DNA of 50,083 nucleotides from Dissophora ornata. Its lineage: Eukaryota; Mortierellomycota; Mortierellomycetes; Mortierellales; Mortierellaceae. The number at the start of each line of letters is the position of its first letter. Position 1 is the stretch's first letter. This document shows positions 1 to 12,010 of the stretch, one piece after another. The notes beneath the pieces are model-generated. The model worked only from the letters and a program-made list of their open reading frames with translations. It was not told the origin of the DNA and ran no database searches. A program made the translations under genes and the position numbers. Location: positions 1 to 50,083 of the forward strand of contig MU616716.1 of assembly GCA_025201705.1 (NCBI GenBank). Direction: 5' to 3'.

Positions 1-33
1 ACAAAAAAACCAAAACTAATGCAGAATAAGAAT

Positions 34-3000
34 TTATCCAACATGGAACAGGATCTTCTTCTTGTTCTTCTTTTTCTTCCCGCCCATGTATTCCTCCTCC
101 GCATCGGCCTGCTCCGCCATGAGGCTGCTCCAGCCCGTGACCCAGCCATTAGGAGTATCGTCCTGGTTGCCCTGGCTCTTGCTCTTCTGCATCGGGAGCA
201 GTCCAAATGAAGGCTTCACGCCAACGGGTGCCTGGCTAACAAGGGACGGGAACTGATCCGAACCTGTTACGGGGCGAGCGTGGGGTGCTGTCGAGGGTCG
301 GAACTGAGGAATTGGAGAACTTTGGCCTGGCGACTGCGAAATGCCAGCCCAAGAGGCAGAACCCTGGCCCCGATTAGCGCTTTTGTTGGTGTTATCGTTA
401 GTACTAGCTAAACTAGGCTCGGGTGTTGAACCGACCGAGTCTCGCGGGGCCGACCACGCCGCGGACGAGGACGAGTTGAGCTGTGGTGTCGGGTAAAACA
501 TGGGTGTGGTGGTCGATTTGGATCCTGATGGGGAGCCGGCTCTGTTCAGAGAAGATGCTGCCGCAGCTGCCCGGTCCCATGTTGCAGTCGACTTTGGCTT
601 CACGTGCCGAAGACCCCCACGGGTAGTGCCCGATGATTTGATGACAAGAACACGGCGGGTAGATGGGGTGGCGATGTCAGCCATTGTTGGGCTAGAAGTC
701 ACTGCTGACTCCAACGACGGGAACTGACTTTGAGCGGCCTTGAAATCGCCCCAAGCTCGCATCATCTCTGTCTTTTTGCTCTCCGAATCTAGGACATCGT
801 AAAGTCCTTGGATAATCTTTCCTGCCTTGTCAAGGTCCAATCCAAAGAGGCTCGCAATCGAGGCGACATATTGGTTACCCGGAATTTGAGAGTTGCGAAA
901 CTGTGTTGTCAATGTCCTGAATTGAGACAGCGTTCCGGTGGTGCCTTGTAAGTATTTTTGAGCTCTTTCTTGCAGCACAGCATGCTTGCTGAGAAATCAG
1001 ATGAGAACAAAAGATAGTAGGTTAGAACATGTTGTAATCCTAGGGGATAGCGCTCATCTGAGGGGGGGAAAAAACAAGAGCCTTACTTGAGAGTTTCCGC
1101 AGCGACATCCGCTCGAGAGCTGCTGCTGGAAGATGGCCGCGGCTGGGAACGAGAGGCTGTGTTTCCAGTCGATGGCGCAGCCGTGCCTGCGGCAACGGAG
1201 ACAGCGGGCCATTCGGATTTGGACTGAGTAACAACAACTGGAGAAGAAGCTCTCATGGGACTGCTCGTTCGCTGAATACTGGCTGCCACTCGAGCCGCAG
1301 CAGATGTCGACGGGCTTTGGAGGGGGATGGGCGTTGGCTCCGTTAATGTCGTGCCAAAGCCAGCAGGAGGTCGAGTCCTAAGCATGGTCTTCGGCCCAAC
1401 AGGGGCTGGAGTGGAGGGAGGACTGTCGATGGAAAGATCCTCTACGCCCTCCAGAGCGGCATCCAAAGCCTCACTATTGTTGCGCCTCTCCTGCTCCTGC
1501 GCCATCTGTTGCTGAAGAGCGATCTGTTGGATCTGATGAGGCGTCAGTTGGGGTTGGCGTGGCGCCTCGTCCCCCCGCTGCCGTTGGCCCTGGTTTTGGT
1601 CACGGCCGTTTTGGCGATTGCCGCGACCTCCGCGACGGGAGCTGGAATTCTCACCCGCAGGTTGGTAATTAAAGGCAATATCAATCTTTCTGGCATCTCG
1701 CAACCTCGTCCTTTGACCATGGGTCGAGTTCGGATGTTCCTCTGCCTCGTGACCCTTCAAATCCAGGTCTGACTCGAACACAACAAACTTTTTCTCGAGA
1801 CATTCTGGATCCATGCATGCATAGTGCTCAGAGTGCAAGTGACGCTCCTAGATAAGCCCCAGGAAGATGTCAGAACAAAAAAAAAATATAGAGAGTCTAT
1901 ACTAACATCATGGCTAGAATTTTCAGTACAAAAACACTTACGAGATCCGCGTACTTGTCGTAATATTGGTGACGAATATTTCTTCGAAGGCACAAGAAGC
2001 ACTGCTCATGATTCTTTTTACAGTGCTCAAACAGCTCGTCATCGCCATAGAAGCTCTCCTTGCAGAATCCACACTCTGGATGTCCTTTAAATCCTGACGG
2101 CTCGGCTGAATTTTGGTTAGATTGTCCAGAGTCTCCGTTCTTGAAGTGTCGCATCAGTTGAGAGGCCGTCATGAGATTGTGCTCATGTGCGAATACTTTC
2201 TTGTGACGAACGCAAAGGTCACTACGTTGATGCGGGGCGAACATGACAAAATGCAAAGTTAGAAAAGAATATCCACACCACCTTTGAGTTGATTAAAAGA
2301 AAGCAGATCATTCGAGGGGGGGACAATTGCTGAAGGACATACCAAAGCATCAGCTTGTGAACCTTTTTGACATGTGACTTTAGCTGGTTCCAGCCATCTG
2401 GGCAGGCAACTTCACAATCGGGGTCGGGGCAATTAAATCGCAACAGTACCATTGTATCTTCGTACATCTCTTGGTCTTCAAAGTAAACGTTCAATTTGCG
2501 ATCGAAAAAGGCCATGGCTTTGAGGTCGTATTCCTGGAATGGCTTTTCTGCGTCTCGGGTGAAAATCATAACGCCTTGGTCGGCCTATGGTAGTTGTACA
2601 TAATGGGCGCAATAAAGAACAAGGAAGGTGAAAATTTGATCGAGGAACGACAAAACGAGAATGAATGCTTATCACGCCGTGCCTGTCATCCGTACCTTGC
2701 AATAGGCGCAGTTTTTGGTCTTGTACAATGCACGAAGGCGCAGTGAGCAAAGATGACATGTCCGGTGGTTACATTCAGATACTGCGAAAATAACGATGTT
2801 CTCTGTGCAGATGAAGCACGAATGTTGCTCAGAGTTGTCGTCGACGTTTGTGGACTCGTCCTCGGCAGTGTTCGTGGATGAAGACTTTCCGGCCTGAGGA
2901 TCAATCAATTCCCTAGGAGCCAAGATCTTCATACGAGTAGGTGCAGATACGGCAGTGAGGGAATCGCCTTTCTCCTTCCTGCGACTGTCATGGCGGTGAT

Positions 3001-3148
3001 TGTTGGATCCTTTGTTGTTTGTAGCTGAGGATTCCTTCCGGGACGATTGCTTCTGCTGCGGTTGCTGGTTGGATCGACCACTTCTCTGGCTGTTGCCACC
3101 TTTGCGGGGCGCCTCTCCGGATGAAGTAGGTTGTGGCGGAGGATCCAT
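34..3148 (-). CDS. HEL2: Hel2/ZNF598-type RING and C2H2 E3 ubiquitin ligase
   Basis: An E3 ubiquitin ligase of the Hel2/ZNF598 family, which senses collided ribosomes and ubiquitinates small-subunit proteins to start ribosome-associated quality control in the cytosol. Five exons are read as 3148-2696, 2584-2343, 2221-1942, 1847-1087 and 988-34, giving 896 aa. The RING lies at residues 111-151 (begins CFICTENIV, ends NCAYCK). It is followed by C2H2 fingers containing LCDLCVRHKKVFAHEH and ERHLHSEHYACMDPEC, both created exactly by splice joins, which supports the exon model. The C-terminal half is Ser/Pro/Gln-rich and low in complexity, with a short ordered block (residues ~580-660) and a Lys-rich end (GGKKKKNKKK). 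The family assignment rests on the RING plus the finger spacing. The ATG at 3148 is the first in frame. The next gene upstream is co-oriented, 598 bp away. Confidence 0.93.
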
Positions 3149-3746
3149 AACGACGGTGCTGCGGGGTCACGATTCGGGGGCAGGATCGGAAAGTAATATG
3201 ATGAACCGACCCTTGTAAGAAGGAGGGGGAAAGAAGTGATTAGTGGGAATTAAATTGGATGATGAAATGTAACATTAGCATTTCATATTCACTTTTTATT
3301 GACAAAAAAAAAAAAAAAAGGGTCTTCGGCTGTGCATGACCTTCTTTCATCCAAATCTGAATGTTCCTTGGGGTATGACTCTACCACTCATATAGCCGCA
3401 GGCGCGTCTGTTTGCCCTCGCCCTACTTGTCAACCTTCCATCTCATTCAAGCCTCCATTGGAGCTCATGGACATTTTTTGTAATAATCTTATTTCTTTCA
3501 TTGCCGTCAGCCCCTCAACGAAGAGATCCGCAGTTTCTGACAAATTTTATTTTCTTTTTTTTGTGTTTTGAACGTACTTTTATTTGGTAGATTACTTTTT
3601 TTTCGTTTTTTTTCTCTTCAGCAAACAGGGCACGATATAATACACCGCAGTAGAAGAGGCGAAAGGAGGAGGGAGAGTGAGGGAAAGAAAGAGGGAAAGA
3701 GAGTGAGAGCCTAGGTGGTAGGAATAATAACAACAAAATTAAAGTA
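3149..3746. other. Intergenic region between KIN1 3' end and HEL2 5' end
   Basis: No gene is visible. It holds an A-run of about 17 beginning near 3304, T-rich and GA-rich tracts around 3590-3710, and should contain the HEL2 promoter and the KIN1 3' UTR. I searched it in all frames for a missing KA1 domain of the kinase and found none. Confidence 0.6.
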
Positions 3747-6700
3747 TCAAGGCACCGATGTGAATGACGACTCGTATGCTTCTTTGGGCATTGGTGGCAA
3801 TGGTCGATCAAGCGATTCTGCCATCGAAATAGGTCGCGCCCTCATTGATTGCGGCCGTCCGAAACTAAACGTCCTGGGCGAGGTCGAGGCGCGCTCTAGT
3901 TTAGCAGAGTGATGGCGAGCATGCGTCGACTCTCTGGGGTGGCTGTTGCCATCCACCCTGTCCCGATCTTTCTCTTTGTCATGATTAAAGACCAGACTAA
4001 GTCGCCGCAATACTCCTCCGCTCGACTCCCTTACACTTCCAAACAACGATCGTGCCGCATGCGCAGCGGCAGACTGTCCGAGTCCTCTATCAGATCCTTT
4101 GCTACTCTTGACAGAACCCTCACGACTCGTGGCTCCGTTTCCATGCCCATGCCCAAAGCCATGACCATTGCTGCCATTGGTGGCGCTCGGGTTTGCGCCA
4201 CTACTGTGGCCTGATGCATTAGATTGCTGCAGGTCCCCAGCCATTGATTTCGCCCGGGGTCGGAGACTCTTTCGCCCGAACGAAGCAAATCCGCTTAGTG
4301 TGGATCTGGCAGAGGAAAGGGCGCTACTCGGTCCTATCGTGCTGCTGGCACCGTGGGTGCTGTGCCGGTCATTCATACTAGCCTCCACTCCAGATCGAGA
4401 ATCGTTCGCCATATGACTCATGGATTGACGATGCATCGAAGACGACGCCTGGTGTTGAGACTGCGAATACTGATGGTGCGGGCCACTCAAAGAAGGATCC
4501 GTCGTGGAACCTCCTCCGTTCACACCTGAAGTCAGTGAGCTGGAAAGTCCTTGGTTCGACATGCGCTGCATCGCCTCCCTGGCCTGCTTCTCTCGGACAA
4601 GGTGGTAGATGGACGTCAGGGGCGTCGTTAGGGGTATCTGAAGCTCGGCTTCGCGGGCTGCAAAGCTTTGCATCTTTTTTTTGTGCGACAGAGTGCCGCT
4701 GACAGACATGTTTAGAGCATGCCAGTTCTTTGCCGCCGTCTGGTATGATTCGCTGCGGATGATGGCTAACAGACGCTGCTCAATCTCTTGCTCGGTTCCA
4801 AACTCGAATCCGGTCATGCCTCGGATGACATTCATATCAAGAGGCTCTGTCAGCGGGCTACGCTGTGGACAATAGCTGGGCTGAGGAAGATCATATGACT
4901 TGTTCATCCATGGATGAGCTATCACCTCGGCCATGGTCGCTCTCTGACTCGGCACGGTGACAAGCATCCTTGAAAGCAAATGTCTGCAGTCTGTATGCAT
5001 AGAAAGTCGTTAGTATATTAAAACAATATGCAACTGAAAGAGTAGATCGGTTACTGTAGACCAATATCGAGCAAGACGTACCATTGCTGAGCCAGGCAGG
5101 ATATTCGACGAAGCCGCGTTTAATTTTAGCATGCAACGCTGGCATCGATTGGTCGTCAAAGGGGACCTTGCCACACACCAGAACGTACAGAACAATGCCA
5201 AAGCTCCAAACATCCACTTCAGGTCCCGTATATACCTTGGCGTTCAGTAATTCTGGCGCAGCAAAGTAAAGAGACCCACAGAAGGTTGACAGATGCGACC
5301 GGGGCGAGTACAGGTTCGAAAGTCCAAAGTCAATGATCTTGATGTTTCCGGACTTTGAGATCAAAATGTTTTCGATTTTGAGATCCCGGTGAACGATTGA
5401 GTTTCGATGGCAATAGTCTGGAGGGGAAGGAAAAAAAAAAAAAAAAAAAAAAAAAGGTCAGGAAAACGAGTCAGAAACATGTAGTACACGGCGGCGTCAC
5501 ATCCGAGGGCCATAGACTGATCCATATTATCCTTACCAAGAGCAGATGCAATCTGGCGCGCGAACTTTCTTGCATGCTTCTCTTTGAGCTTGCCATGGGA
5601 TATGATGTAGTCGAGCATCTGGCCACCGTCGACATGCTCTAGCACCATGTAGTAGTGGTGAGGAAGCACCATCACTTCGTACAGGCTGACGATGTATGGA
5701 TGGTGGAGGACCATCATGATGGAAGCCTCTCGGATGGTCCTAGTCTCGCGGTTGTCCTCCTTCTCCTGCTGGGCTGGAGTCATGTTTGGATTTGGTTGCA
5801 CGCGCGGAATGATCTTGATAGCGACCTACAAAGAGATAAATGAATGTGACACAGCAATGAGTCTCTCGCCACATGCAGACAATGTTGACGCCTCTTTTGA
5901 CAAGCCAAGGCGGTAAACAAAACAATGCCTGGAATGGCAGCCACTGATATGCGACAGAGCAAACACGCCCAAAGCGCATACACAAAGAGGGTCTCTCGGC
6001 GTACGCGTGATACACAAGATAAAGGAAGAAGCGGGGGCTTGAGCGGGTATGCCTACTCGTTCGATCAATAGTCATTCCTCGTCTGTTCGTCAGCGAGGAC
6101 AGGGGTGCGGGGGGAGAGTCAAATCCCCTCTGGCCGTTTCTTGACCATTTCATGCTGTTCCCCACACCATTTGTCGGAATATTGCAATCTGCTACCCCTT
6201 CGTCAATACGCACATGTGCAGCATCTCTTATTGAAATATCCCCACCCCCCACCCCCCGTCTCTCTCTTTCTCACTCTCTCTCTCACACACACACACACTC
6301 ACTCTCACTCTTTCTCTATTTCCAGAGTATGACAGAGCATGTGCATGGGCCATGAAAAGGACATAACAATAGAGAAAATCGCCTTGACAGTTTACCTTAT
6401 CACGGGTTCGGCTATGGACTCCCAGCTTGACTTTTCCCATGCTGCCAGCACCCAGGGTCTTCGACATGTGATAGTTTCCCAAAACACGACGAGGCTTGAC
6501 CCGTGATGGGTCCTCTGCATTAGGGTCTGTGGTCTGGCCTGGGGATGGTTGGCTCTCTAGTTGGTTGCTGCTGTCGATGGGTTTCCTGCTGTGGTCCCCG
6601 TTGCCTGTGCTATTAGTGGGTTGGTTGTTATTGTGGTTGATGGCACGATCTTCTGGGCCCAATCCATTCCTCTCCTGGATATGTTGAGCCGCCGGGAAGC

Positions 6701-7652
6701 CAGCGGAGGGCTCTGGAGTTGTCGGTGTTCGAGTGGTGAGGGTCGTGGTGCGCGAGGATGATGGGGTATTATCTTCTGATAAGATGAGGGCACTCTCGGG
6801 ACCAGTGGCTCGATATTCCGCCTGTTGCTCTTGCTCTTGCTGCAGCAACCGGTGCGGTTGTTGTCGCTGATAGTGGTGTTGCGATTGTCGCAGCGGCTGC
6901 TGCTGTTCCTGCTGCTGCTGAGCAGAGGCCTCACCTCCTCCGAAATAAGATGGAGGTGGCCCCATAAGGGTCACCCTCTTGGACACAGCTCTATCCTTGC
7001 CGTTGTCGGATGTAGAGGGTTGGTAGGACACAAACATGTCCTCTCGCTCATAGTTGCCAGAAGGTAGGGCTATGCTCTGTGGACGGTCGGATATGCGGGT
7101 CGAGCCTGTAGACGAGGCTGACAGTGTCGTAGGCCGAGAGCTGACAGCAGCTTGGTTGGAGTCTGAGGTCATTTGTGACTGATTGGCATTATGGATGGAT
7201 GGGACAGGGAGCATGGGGGTTGCAGGTGACGCCGAGGTGGAGGAAGAGGAAGAAGAGGAGGATGAGGAGGAATGTAGGCGGTGGGTGGAGTTGTCGGGTG
7301 TAGGCTCTAGTGCAGAGGCAGTTACCTTTGAGGAGCGGGGGGACATGGGAGAGGCGGGGATGAGCTGGACATCGGGATTGGGATTAGAGTTGGTGCTGGG
7401 ATTGGAGGGAGGATGGTAGGTCAGGATGTGGTCGAGATTACTGCCTTGCGACACGGCAGGGCCGCGGTCGCTCGAGAGGGCGACCTCAGGCGGGCCCAGA
7501 TGGCTCGAGGAAGTCGGGGTGGGCGGTAGGTCTTTGTCATAGCAGGGCTGCGAGTCGGTCCTGGATAGTGGGGGGGTTGTCTTGAGTACCTTTGGCGAGT
7601 CTAGGGATGGCGGATTCTGGATGGCATTCGGAGCGATGGGCATTATTGCCAT
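3747..7652 (-). CDS. KIN1: Kin1/MARK (Par-1) family serine/threonine kinase
   Basis: A serine/threonine kinase of the fungal Kin1/Kin2 (MARK/Par-1) group, which acts in polarity, exocytosis and stress signalling at the cell cortex. Exons 7652-6396, 5825-5537, 5417-5082 and 4990-3747 give 1041 aa. The kinase domain is about residues 394-657, with glycine loop [11 protein letters not shown], lysine motif [17 protein letters not shown] ([10 protein letters not shown]), a T-loop [10 protein letters not shown] of the kind phosphorylated by LKB1-type kinases, and APE as APELL. All catalytic residues are present. After HPWM comes the Kin1-typical MTGFEFG segment. The N-terminus is a 390-aa Ser/Gln/Pro-rich region. 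The frame stays open far upstream of the chosen ATG (to 8351), but that part is pyrimidine-rich and looks like leader, so the start is uncertain. No C-terminal KA1 domain is seen. Confidence 0.9.
5431..5455. repeat. 25-nt poly(A) homopolymer inside KIN1 intron 2
   Basis: A run of 25 A on the plus strand. In the sense of the gene it is a T25 tract followed by CCTTCCCCTCCAG, so it forms an oversized polypyrimidine tract directly before the intron 2 acceptor. Confidence 0.95.
6241..6320. repeat. Polypyrimidine and (AC)n microsatellite in KIN1 intron 1
   Basis: A C-rich, then CT-rich, then (CA)n stretch (the CA core is about 6284-6298). It lies in the 570-bp first intron (6395-5826), which is much longer than the other introns of the window. 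Its length and composition suggest local microsatellite expansion. Confidence 0.85.
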
Positions 7653-9012
7653 GACTGCATGCGAGCAAGATGATGATGGTAGTAGCAGCGACGAGGGACA
7701 GCAGACGGTGGATGGAGGTTGCAGGATGGGAGGAAGATGAGGAGATGAGGATGACAAAAGAAAGAGCGAGTGAGTGCGTGTGAGAGCAGCAAGAGGGAAT
7801 AAAAAAAAAAAAAAATGAGGACAAAGACAAAAATACAAGTGCAGGAGGGCACCTCTGCCCGCACGCTGGGGATGGATGGATGTCCAAATGATGAAGCGTC
7901 TCGACGTCATCTGCCATGCGTGTCGCAACACCCGCAGGCGGAGCTCTGGCATCCCCATCCCCATCCCCATCATTGTCTCGCACGCCATGCTCTCGTTCTT
8001 TCTCAAGACCACCAAGCCTGGCATACACCATATGCTGTATACCAAGGCCATCACCGCAAACAAACAGAGGCAGTGTCGCCGGCCGCGGGAGTCACAGAGA
8101 GCCACAGAGAGCTGCAGAGCGCTGCGAGAGCCAAAGGAAAGACAGAACAGCCAGAATCCAAGCGACATCTCCGAAATAAAGACGGGGGCGGGGCCGAGTT
8201 GCACACGGGGAAAGGTGGAGCCGCGTATCGCATCCTGCTGCTCTGAGCATGGAGAGGAGAGAGCAGGGGTACCAAGGGCGACTGGAGCGGCAGTCTCGAT
8301 ATGCACTGCAGACACAGATTTGTGGAGCCATGTGGAGGCGATGTTAGACATGCCCCCCGCTCCATGTCTACTTACTGTTTCGTTTACGATATCCTATTGA
8401 ATACGAGGATGGAGAGAGGGAGAGCGAAACTGTTACGCATCGTAACGGGTGGTTGCAACTTGAAAGGTGAATGAGAGAGTTCATCCGCAAACAGTGGCCA
8501 CCAGATTCGGCGTCGAGTCGAGCGGGGAGGATGCCTTTCGTACATGCTACGTCTTGCCTCGTCAGCCTATCGCCCTCCCCCCAGCTCCGCAAAGGGACGA
8601 CATGTTGCTGGCGCCCACCTGTCTTGTTGCATACAGGTAGACGCCTCTGCTCTCAGCGACCCCACAGCTGCATGCCATCCACAACAACAAACATGGTTCT
8701 AACTTCTCAGCCCTCTCGCTCTGTGTACACGTACAACGGGTCTGTACGACCTCGTAGAAAATGAAGCTCATGCATACGTGTTGCCGAAAACACATGGCCA
8801 CTCCGCCCTTCCAGTCCAACAGGTCGAATAAAGATAGACTGGGAGAGAGTCCTGCATGCTGCAGCATGCATCAACCTTCGCCGGTGCATCCGACCCCCTC
8901 GGCCTTGTTTCTCGCGCCTTCCCCGACCAACCACTCCACGCGCTCATTATCCAATGAGGGCTAGTCAAGCGGGGATCACAACCTGGTATTTCATGCATCG
9001 TGAAATTTAAAT
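7653..9012. other. KIN1 leader and promoter, and 3' flank of the CREG-like gene
   Basis: No supported gene. The KIN1-proximal part (7653-7850) is T/C-rich in the gene's sense, with a 15-nt homopolymer near 7801, as expected of a transcribed leader. A short CCCCAT-type hexamer repeat lies at about 7949-7972. The open frames here are short, overlap on both strands, and show no recognisable motif. Confidence 0.5.
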
Positions 9013-9961
9013 TTATTGGAAAATCTGCTGGAAGCTCTGTTGCTTTTGCGTCTCCGAGAACCCGTCCTGGATCGATGCGTAGTATGTGTCAACATCAATC
9101 CACCCAATGTAATGGATGCCGCCGAATCCACCAACGTAATATATCGCGTCGATCTTAAGGAGGTACCACTTGAAATCATGGAAGCCATTGCCGGGCAGCC
9201 ACCACTTGGCCTCAGGATGTTGCGCAACGAAGCACGCCTCCGCCCGAGCATGCTATTGTTCCATTTTCGTGTGAGAAGGAGCAAATTTACAATAATTGAT
9301 CCATACGCTCTCAGGAGAGCACCAAAGAATAGTCTAACAAAAGGTAAGAAAAACACACCTGCTCTGGATCCAGGTGGGCCAGGTGTCCTAGCAAGGTCAC
9401 TCGAGGATCTGCCATGGGACTACTGCGCTCGCCCTCCCTTGGTAATCTGCAGACGAGCAATTAGCACCCTGGACGCAAGTACAAGCATCGCCGTCCATCT
9501 TACACAGACTTACTTTCTGATAGCAAGAGAGACACGGTTAGTTGTCCTAGCGTTCTGAACGTTCACTTGCAGGTGCGAGAGGAGCATCAAGGGCGTTCCA
9601 GGAGCATCGCAGTCGTCGACATAGTAGTCCATGCTCCCAAAGGGATAGCCTGGATTGGTGCAGTGGAGAAGACGGCTCTCCGCTAGTTAGAGCAAAACCT
9701 TCGACGTTTACTCACTAGACAGACGATTGCGCTTATACCTTCAAGAGCTCCGTCCTTTTTGTCCGCATTCATTATGCTCATGAACGTGCCGACACCCGTG
9801 TTCTTGACAAGATTGCGGGCAAGACCAGCAGCCTGCTCGTGGGTCTCACCAAGGACTGTAGTCACATTGTCTGCATGACAAGGGGTGGAAGGTAACGCCA
9901 GCGCTGTGGCGGAGAACAGGGCCAATGAGGCTGTTAGAATGAGGGCGCCGAAGGAATGCAT
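9013..9961 (-). CDS. Secreted CREG-like (PPOX-fold) protein
   Basis: A predicted secreted protein of the CREG family, glycoproteins with the flavin-reductase/PNP-oxidase split-barrel fold that generally lack enzyme activity. Exons 9961-9739, 9682-9514, 9446-9359 and 9252-9013 give 239 aa. The signal peptide spans residues 1 to ~22 (Leu/Ala-rich core ending ALALP). The family is recognised from YPFGSMDYYVDD, the block SPMADPRVTLLGHLAHL, a following HPEAKWWLPGNGFHDFKWYL and GGFGGIHYIGWID near the end. One possible N-glycosylation site (NVT) lies near residue 33. Introns are 56, 67 and 106 bp with good GT-AG ends, and the frame holds through all joins. The TAA stop sits inside an AATAAA hexamer. 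Its role in this fungus is unknown. Confidence 0.85.
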
Positions 9962-10037
9962 TTCGAGGGATGGAGGATGAGGGGTTAAAGGAGAGGGGTG
10001 GCTCCTTTCCCATGCCTCAAAGGTGTAGATTTATTCT

Positions 10038-11783
10038 TTACACATAAAATTCGTCCCAATGAATAAACCCAATGCGTATCTGTGGAACACGTTTGTGCCA
10101 GTTTGCTAGTAGTTCCTCGGCTTCTACTTCCTCCTCCATGTCCCAGCCAACGCGCCATAAAAACTCCATCTTATGGACAGCTTCCATGACTTGGTTCAAA
10201 TCCACGCCGAAACACCGCGCCAGGTCAAGCATCTTTAGACCTGTCAGCTTCAAGGCAATTCCACGAACAAAGGCCATCGACAGCGGCCAACGCCCAAGGA
10301 GCTGCAGCGTCTGGAGTTTCCCTAAAGATAAGATCTCTTCGATCGGATTATCAACTTGGCCGCAAGACTCCATGCCATTCACCATCAGCTTGAGCGACGT
10401 AAGGTTTGGACAGCAATGTAATAGCCGAAAGTCGAATTCCAGCGCAATATCTCCTTGAAGTTGCAGGTCCTGAAGGAATGGCATCTGGACTTCGATCGGT
10501 CGACCCCAAGTCATGGAGGGCTTCAAGACGTTGTGTCGCGCCATCGACGTGACCTTTAAGACTCTCAGAGACTGGCTAAGACCCAGAGCAGCATCGTCCA
10601 GAGCCGTTCTGAGGTTTATATGATCTCCTGAAATGTAAAGCCGCTCTACTGGCGGCAATTCATGTCCTTGTCCTTCATCTGGAGTTTCACGAGGCGTCTC
10701 TCCTGGCATGGGTGACAATGCAGGCTGGTGGCGGGTTTTGAACAACCTAGCCACACCCTGAAACGTGTCTGGCGAAGGGATGAACAGGTCAAGGACCTTC
10801 AGCGATCGACACCGCAGCAGGAAATTAAACCCGCCTTTTGGCGCTTGCCCTTCGCCATAGTCCATGACGAGTCTGTCAAGCATCTCAACAGGTATTTCGT
10901 CAATCATGGACCACGCCTCGCTCCAAGACCTGGTATCGAGTGCATAAAGGGTTTTGAAAGCCAGAGGTAGCTGCACAAGGTCCTTGTTTGTGCTGGTGTC
11001 ATAGTCGTCACCGTCATATTCCGCCAGTCCCCCAATCTGCAACTCTCTTAGCGTTCCGTGAATAGAGTCATGAGTCCTGATCCACTCCACAAGAGCACCG
11101 AGACTTTCTTCATTGATCTGCCTGATGCGATGTATTTCTAACCGCTTGAGACAGGCCAGACTTTGGATGAAGCCGCCGAACTGCTGCACACGGGTCGATG
11201 GGAGACACATCGACTGGACGCGGCTACCACAATGTTTCAAAAAAGCACTGTCCAGTTGCGCGAGAATAGCCTGGCTCTGAGCCCTGGTGGTCGTTCCAAA
11301 GAGGTATGGGATCGTACGGGCAGTCAGAAAAGAGTGGTCATGCCTGCGGTAATGATAAAAGTAGCCGCCGTTCTGTGCTGGGTACGACTTAATTGTCGCG
11401 ACAACGCCCCTTCTCCTGTTTGATGCTGATGAGGAGCCACCACAGGCTTCGTCGTCCCTGTCGTCGTCCTCGTCGTCCTCGTCGTCCTCGTCATCTTCTG
11501 TTATCCATGGAGGCAACTCAGCTTGGAGCGAGGCGTCCAACTCTGAGAAGAAGAGGCGCAGTAGAAAGACGAGTCGCTCAGTCTTTTCCTCTTCTGACCA
11601 GAATCTATGACTGCGGACAAGGAGGAAGGGATTCTGGTAGAGGATGGGTGCCGTAAGCTGGAAAAGGGTCCTGCTAACCCGCAGTAGAGAACAGAGCGTC
11701 GGGACTTGGTTGGACTGTAGGAACGACAGAACATGGCCGAGACACTCTATCAGTAGCGTGGGTTTATCTTGCGGTGAAATCAT
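10038..11783 (-). CDS. F-box/leucine-rich-repeat-like protein
   Basis: An intronless 581-aa protein with an N-terminal F-box-like helical segment (LLIECLGHVLSFLQSNQ, then a leucine-rich stretch to about residue 50) and a long body with irregular leucine-rich repeats (for example LPPVERLYISGD, LTSLKLMVNG, LQTLQLLGRW, LTGLKMLDLARC). Such proteins are substrate receptors of SCF ubiquitin ligases. A run of Asp/Glu (DDEDDEDDEDDDRDDE) falls near residue 105 and looks like a disordered loop encoded by an expanding trinucleotide. The ATG at 11783 is chosen over an upstream non-ATG codon in the same frame. Large families of such F-box/LRR genes are common in Mortierella-type genomes. The substrate is unknown. 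Confidence 0.8.
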   Translation of the reverse strand: MISPQDKPTLLIECLGHVLSFLQSNQVPTLCSLLRVSRTLFQLTAPILYQNPFLLVRSHRFWSEEEKTERLVFLLRLFFSELDASLQAELPPWITEDDEDDEDDEDDDRDDEACGGSSSASNRRRGVVATIKSYPAQNGGYFYHYRRHDHSFLTARTIPYLFGTTTRAQSQAILAQLDSAFLKHCGSRVQSMCLPSTRVQQFGGFIQSLACLKRLEIHRIRQINEESLGALVEWIRTHDSIHGTLRELQIGGLAEYDGDDYDTSTNKDLVQLPLAFKTLYALDTRSWSEAWSMIDEIPVEMLDRLVMDYGEGQAPKGGFNFLLRCRSLKVLDLFIPSPDTFQGVARLFKTRHQPALSPMPGETPRETPDEGQGHELPPVERLYISGDHINLRTALDDAALGLSQSLRVLKVTSMARHNVLKPSMTWGRPIEVQMPFLQDLQLQGDIALEFDFRLLHCCPNLTSLKLMVNGMESCGQVDNPIEEILSLGKLQTLQLLGRWPLSMAFVRGIALKLTGLKMLDLARCFGVDLNQVMEAVHKMEFLWRVGWDMEEEVEAEELLANWHKRVPQIRIGFIHWDEFYV

Positions 11784-12010
11784 TGAGCAAGGCAATAACT
11801 ATATTTTCGGGTTGGTTTCTGGAACTAGATCAGAAGTGAAAGGAAGATGAATCTCCCATTGTCTTTCACTTCTACATTCTCCACCACCGATCCTTGGACT
11901 CCAAAGGCTCCATCGCTCTTTCGCCCCTTCGCGTGCACGTGACAACGCGGTTCGCAATGTTCAACCGACAGAGCGCTTCGCGACTGAGCGACTGAGCCAA
12001 CTGGCGAGCG

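Noticed and set aside
5740..6252. 170-codon minus frame in KIN1 intron 1
   Set aside because: It reads through the intron and acceptor site; the kinase motifs require removal of this sequence.
7876..8400. 174-codon plus frame opposite the KIN1 leader
   Set aside because: Overlaps other open frames on both strands, includes a CCCCAT repeat, and has no motif.
9016..9558. 180-codon plus-strand frame opposite the CREG-like gene
   Set aside because: The minus strand here carries conserved CREG blocks across clean splice joins. The plus frame has no start context or motif.
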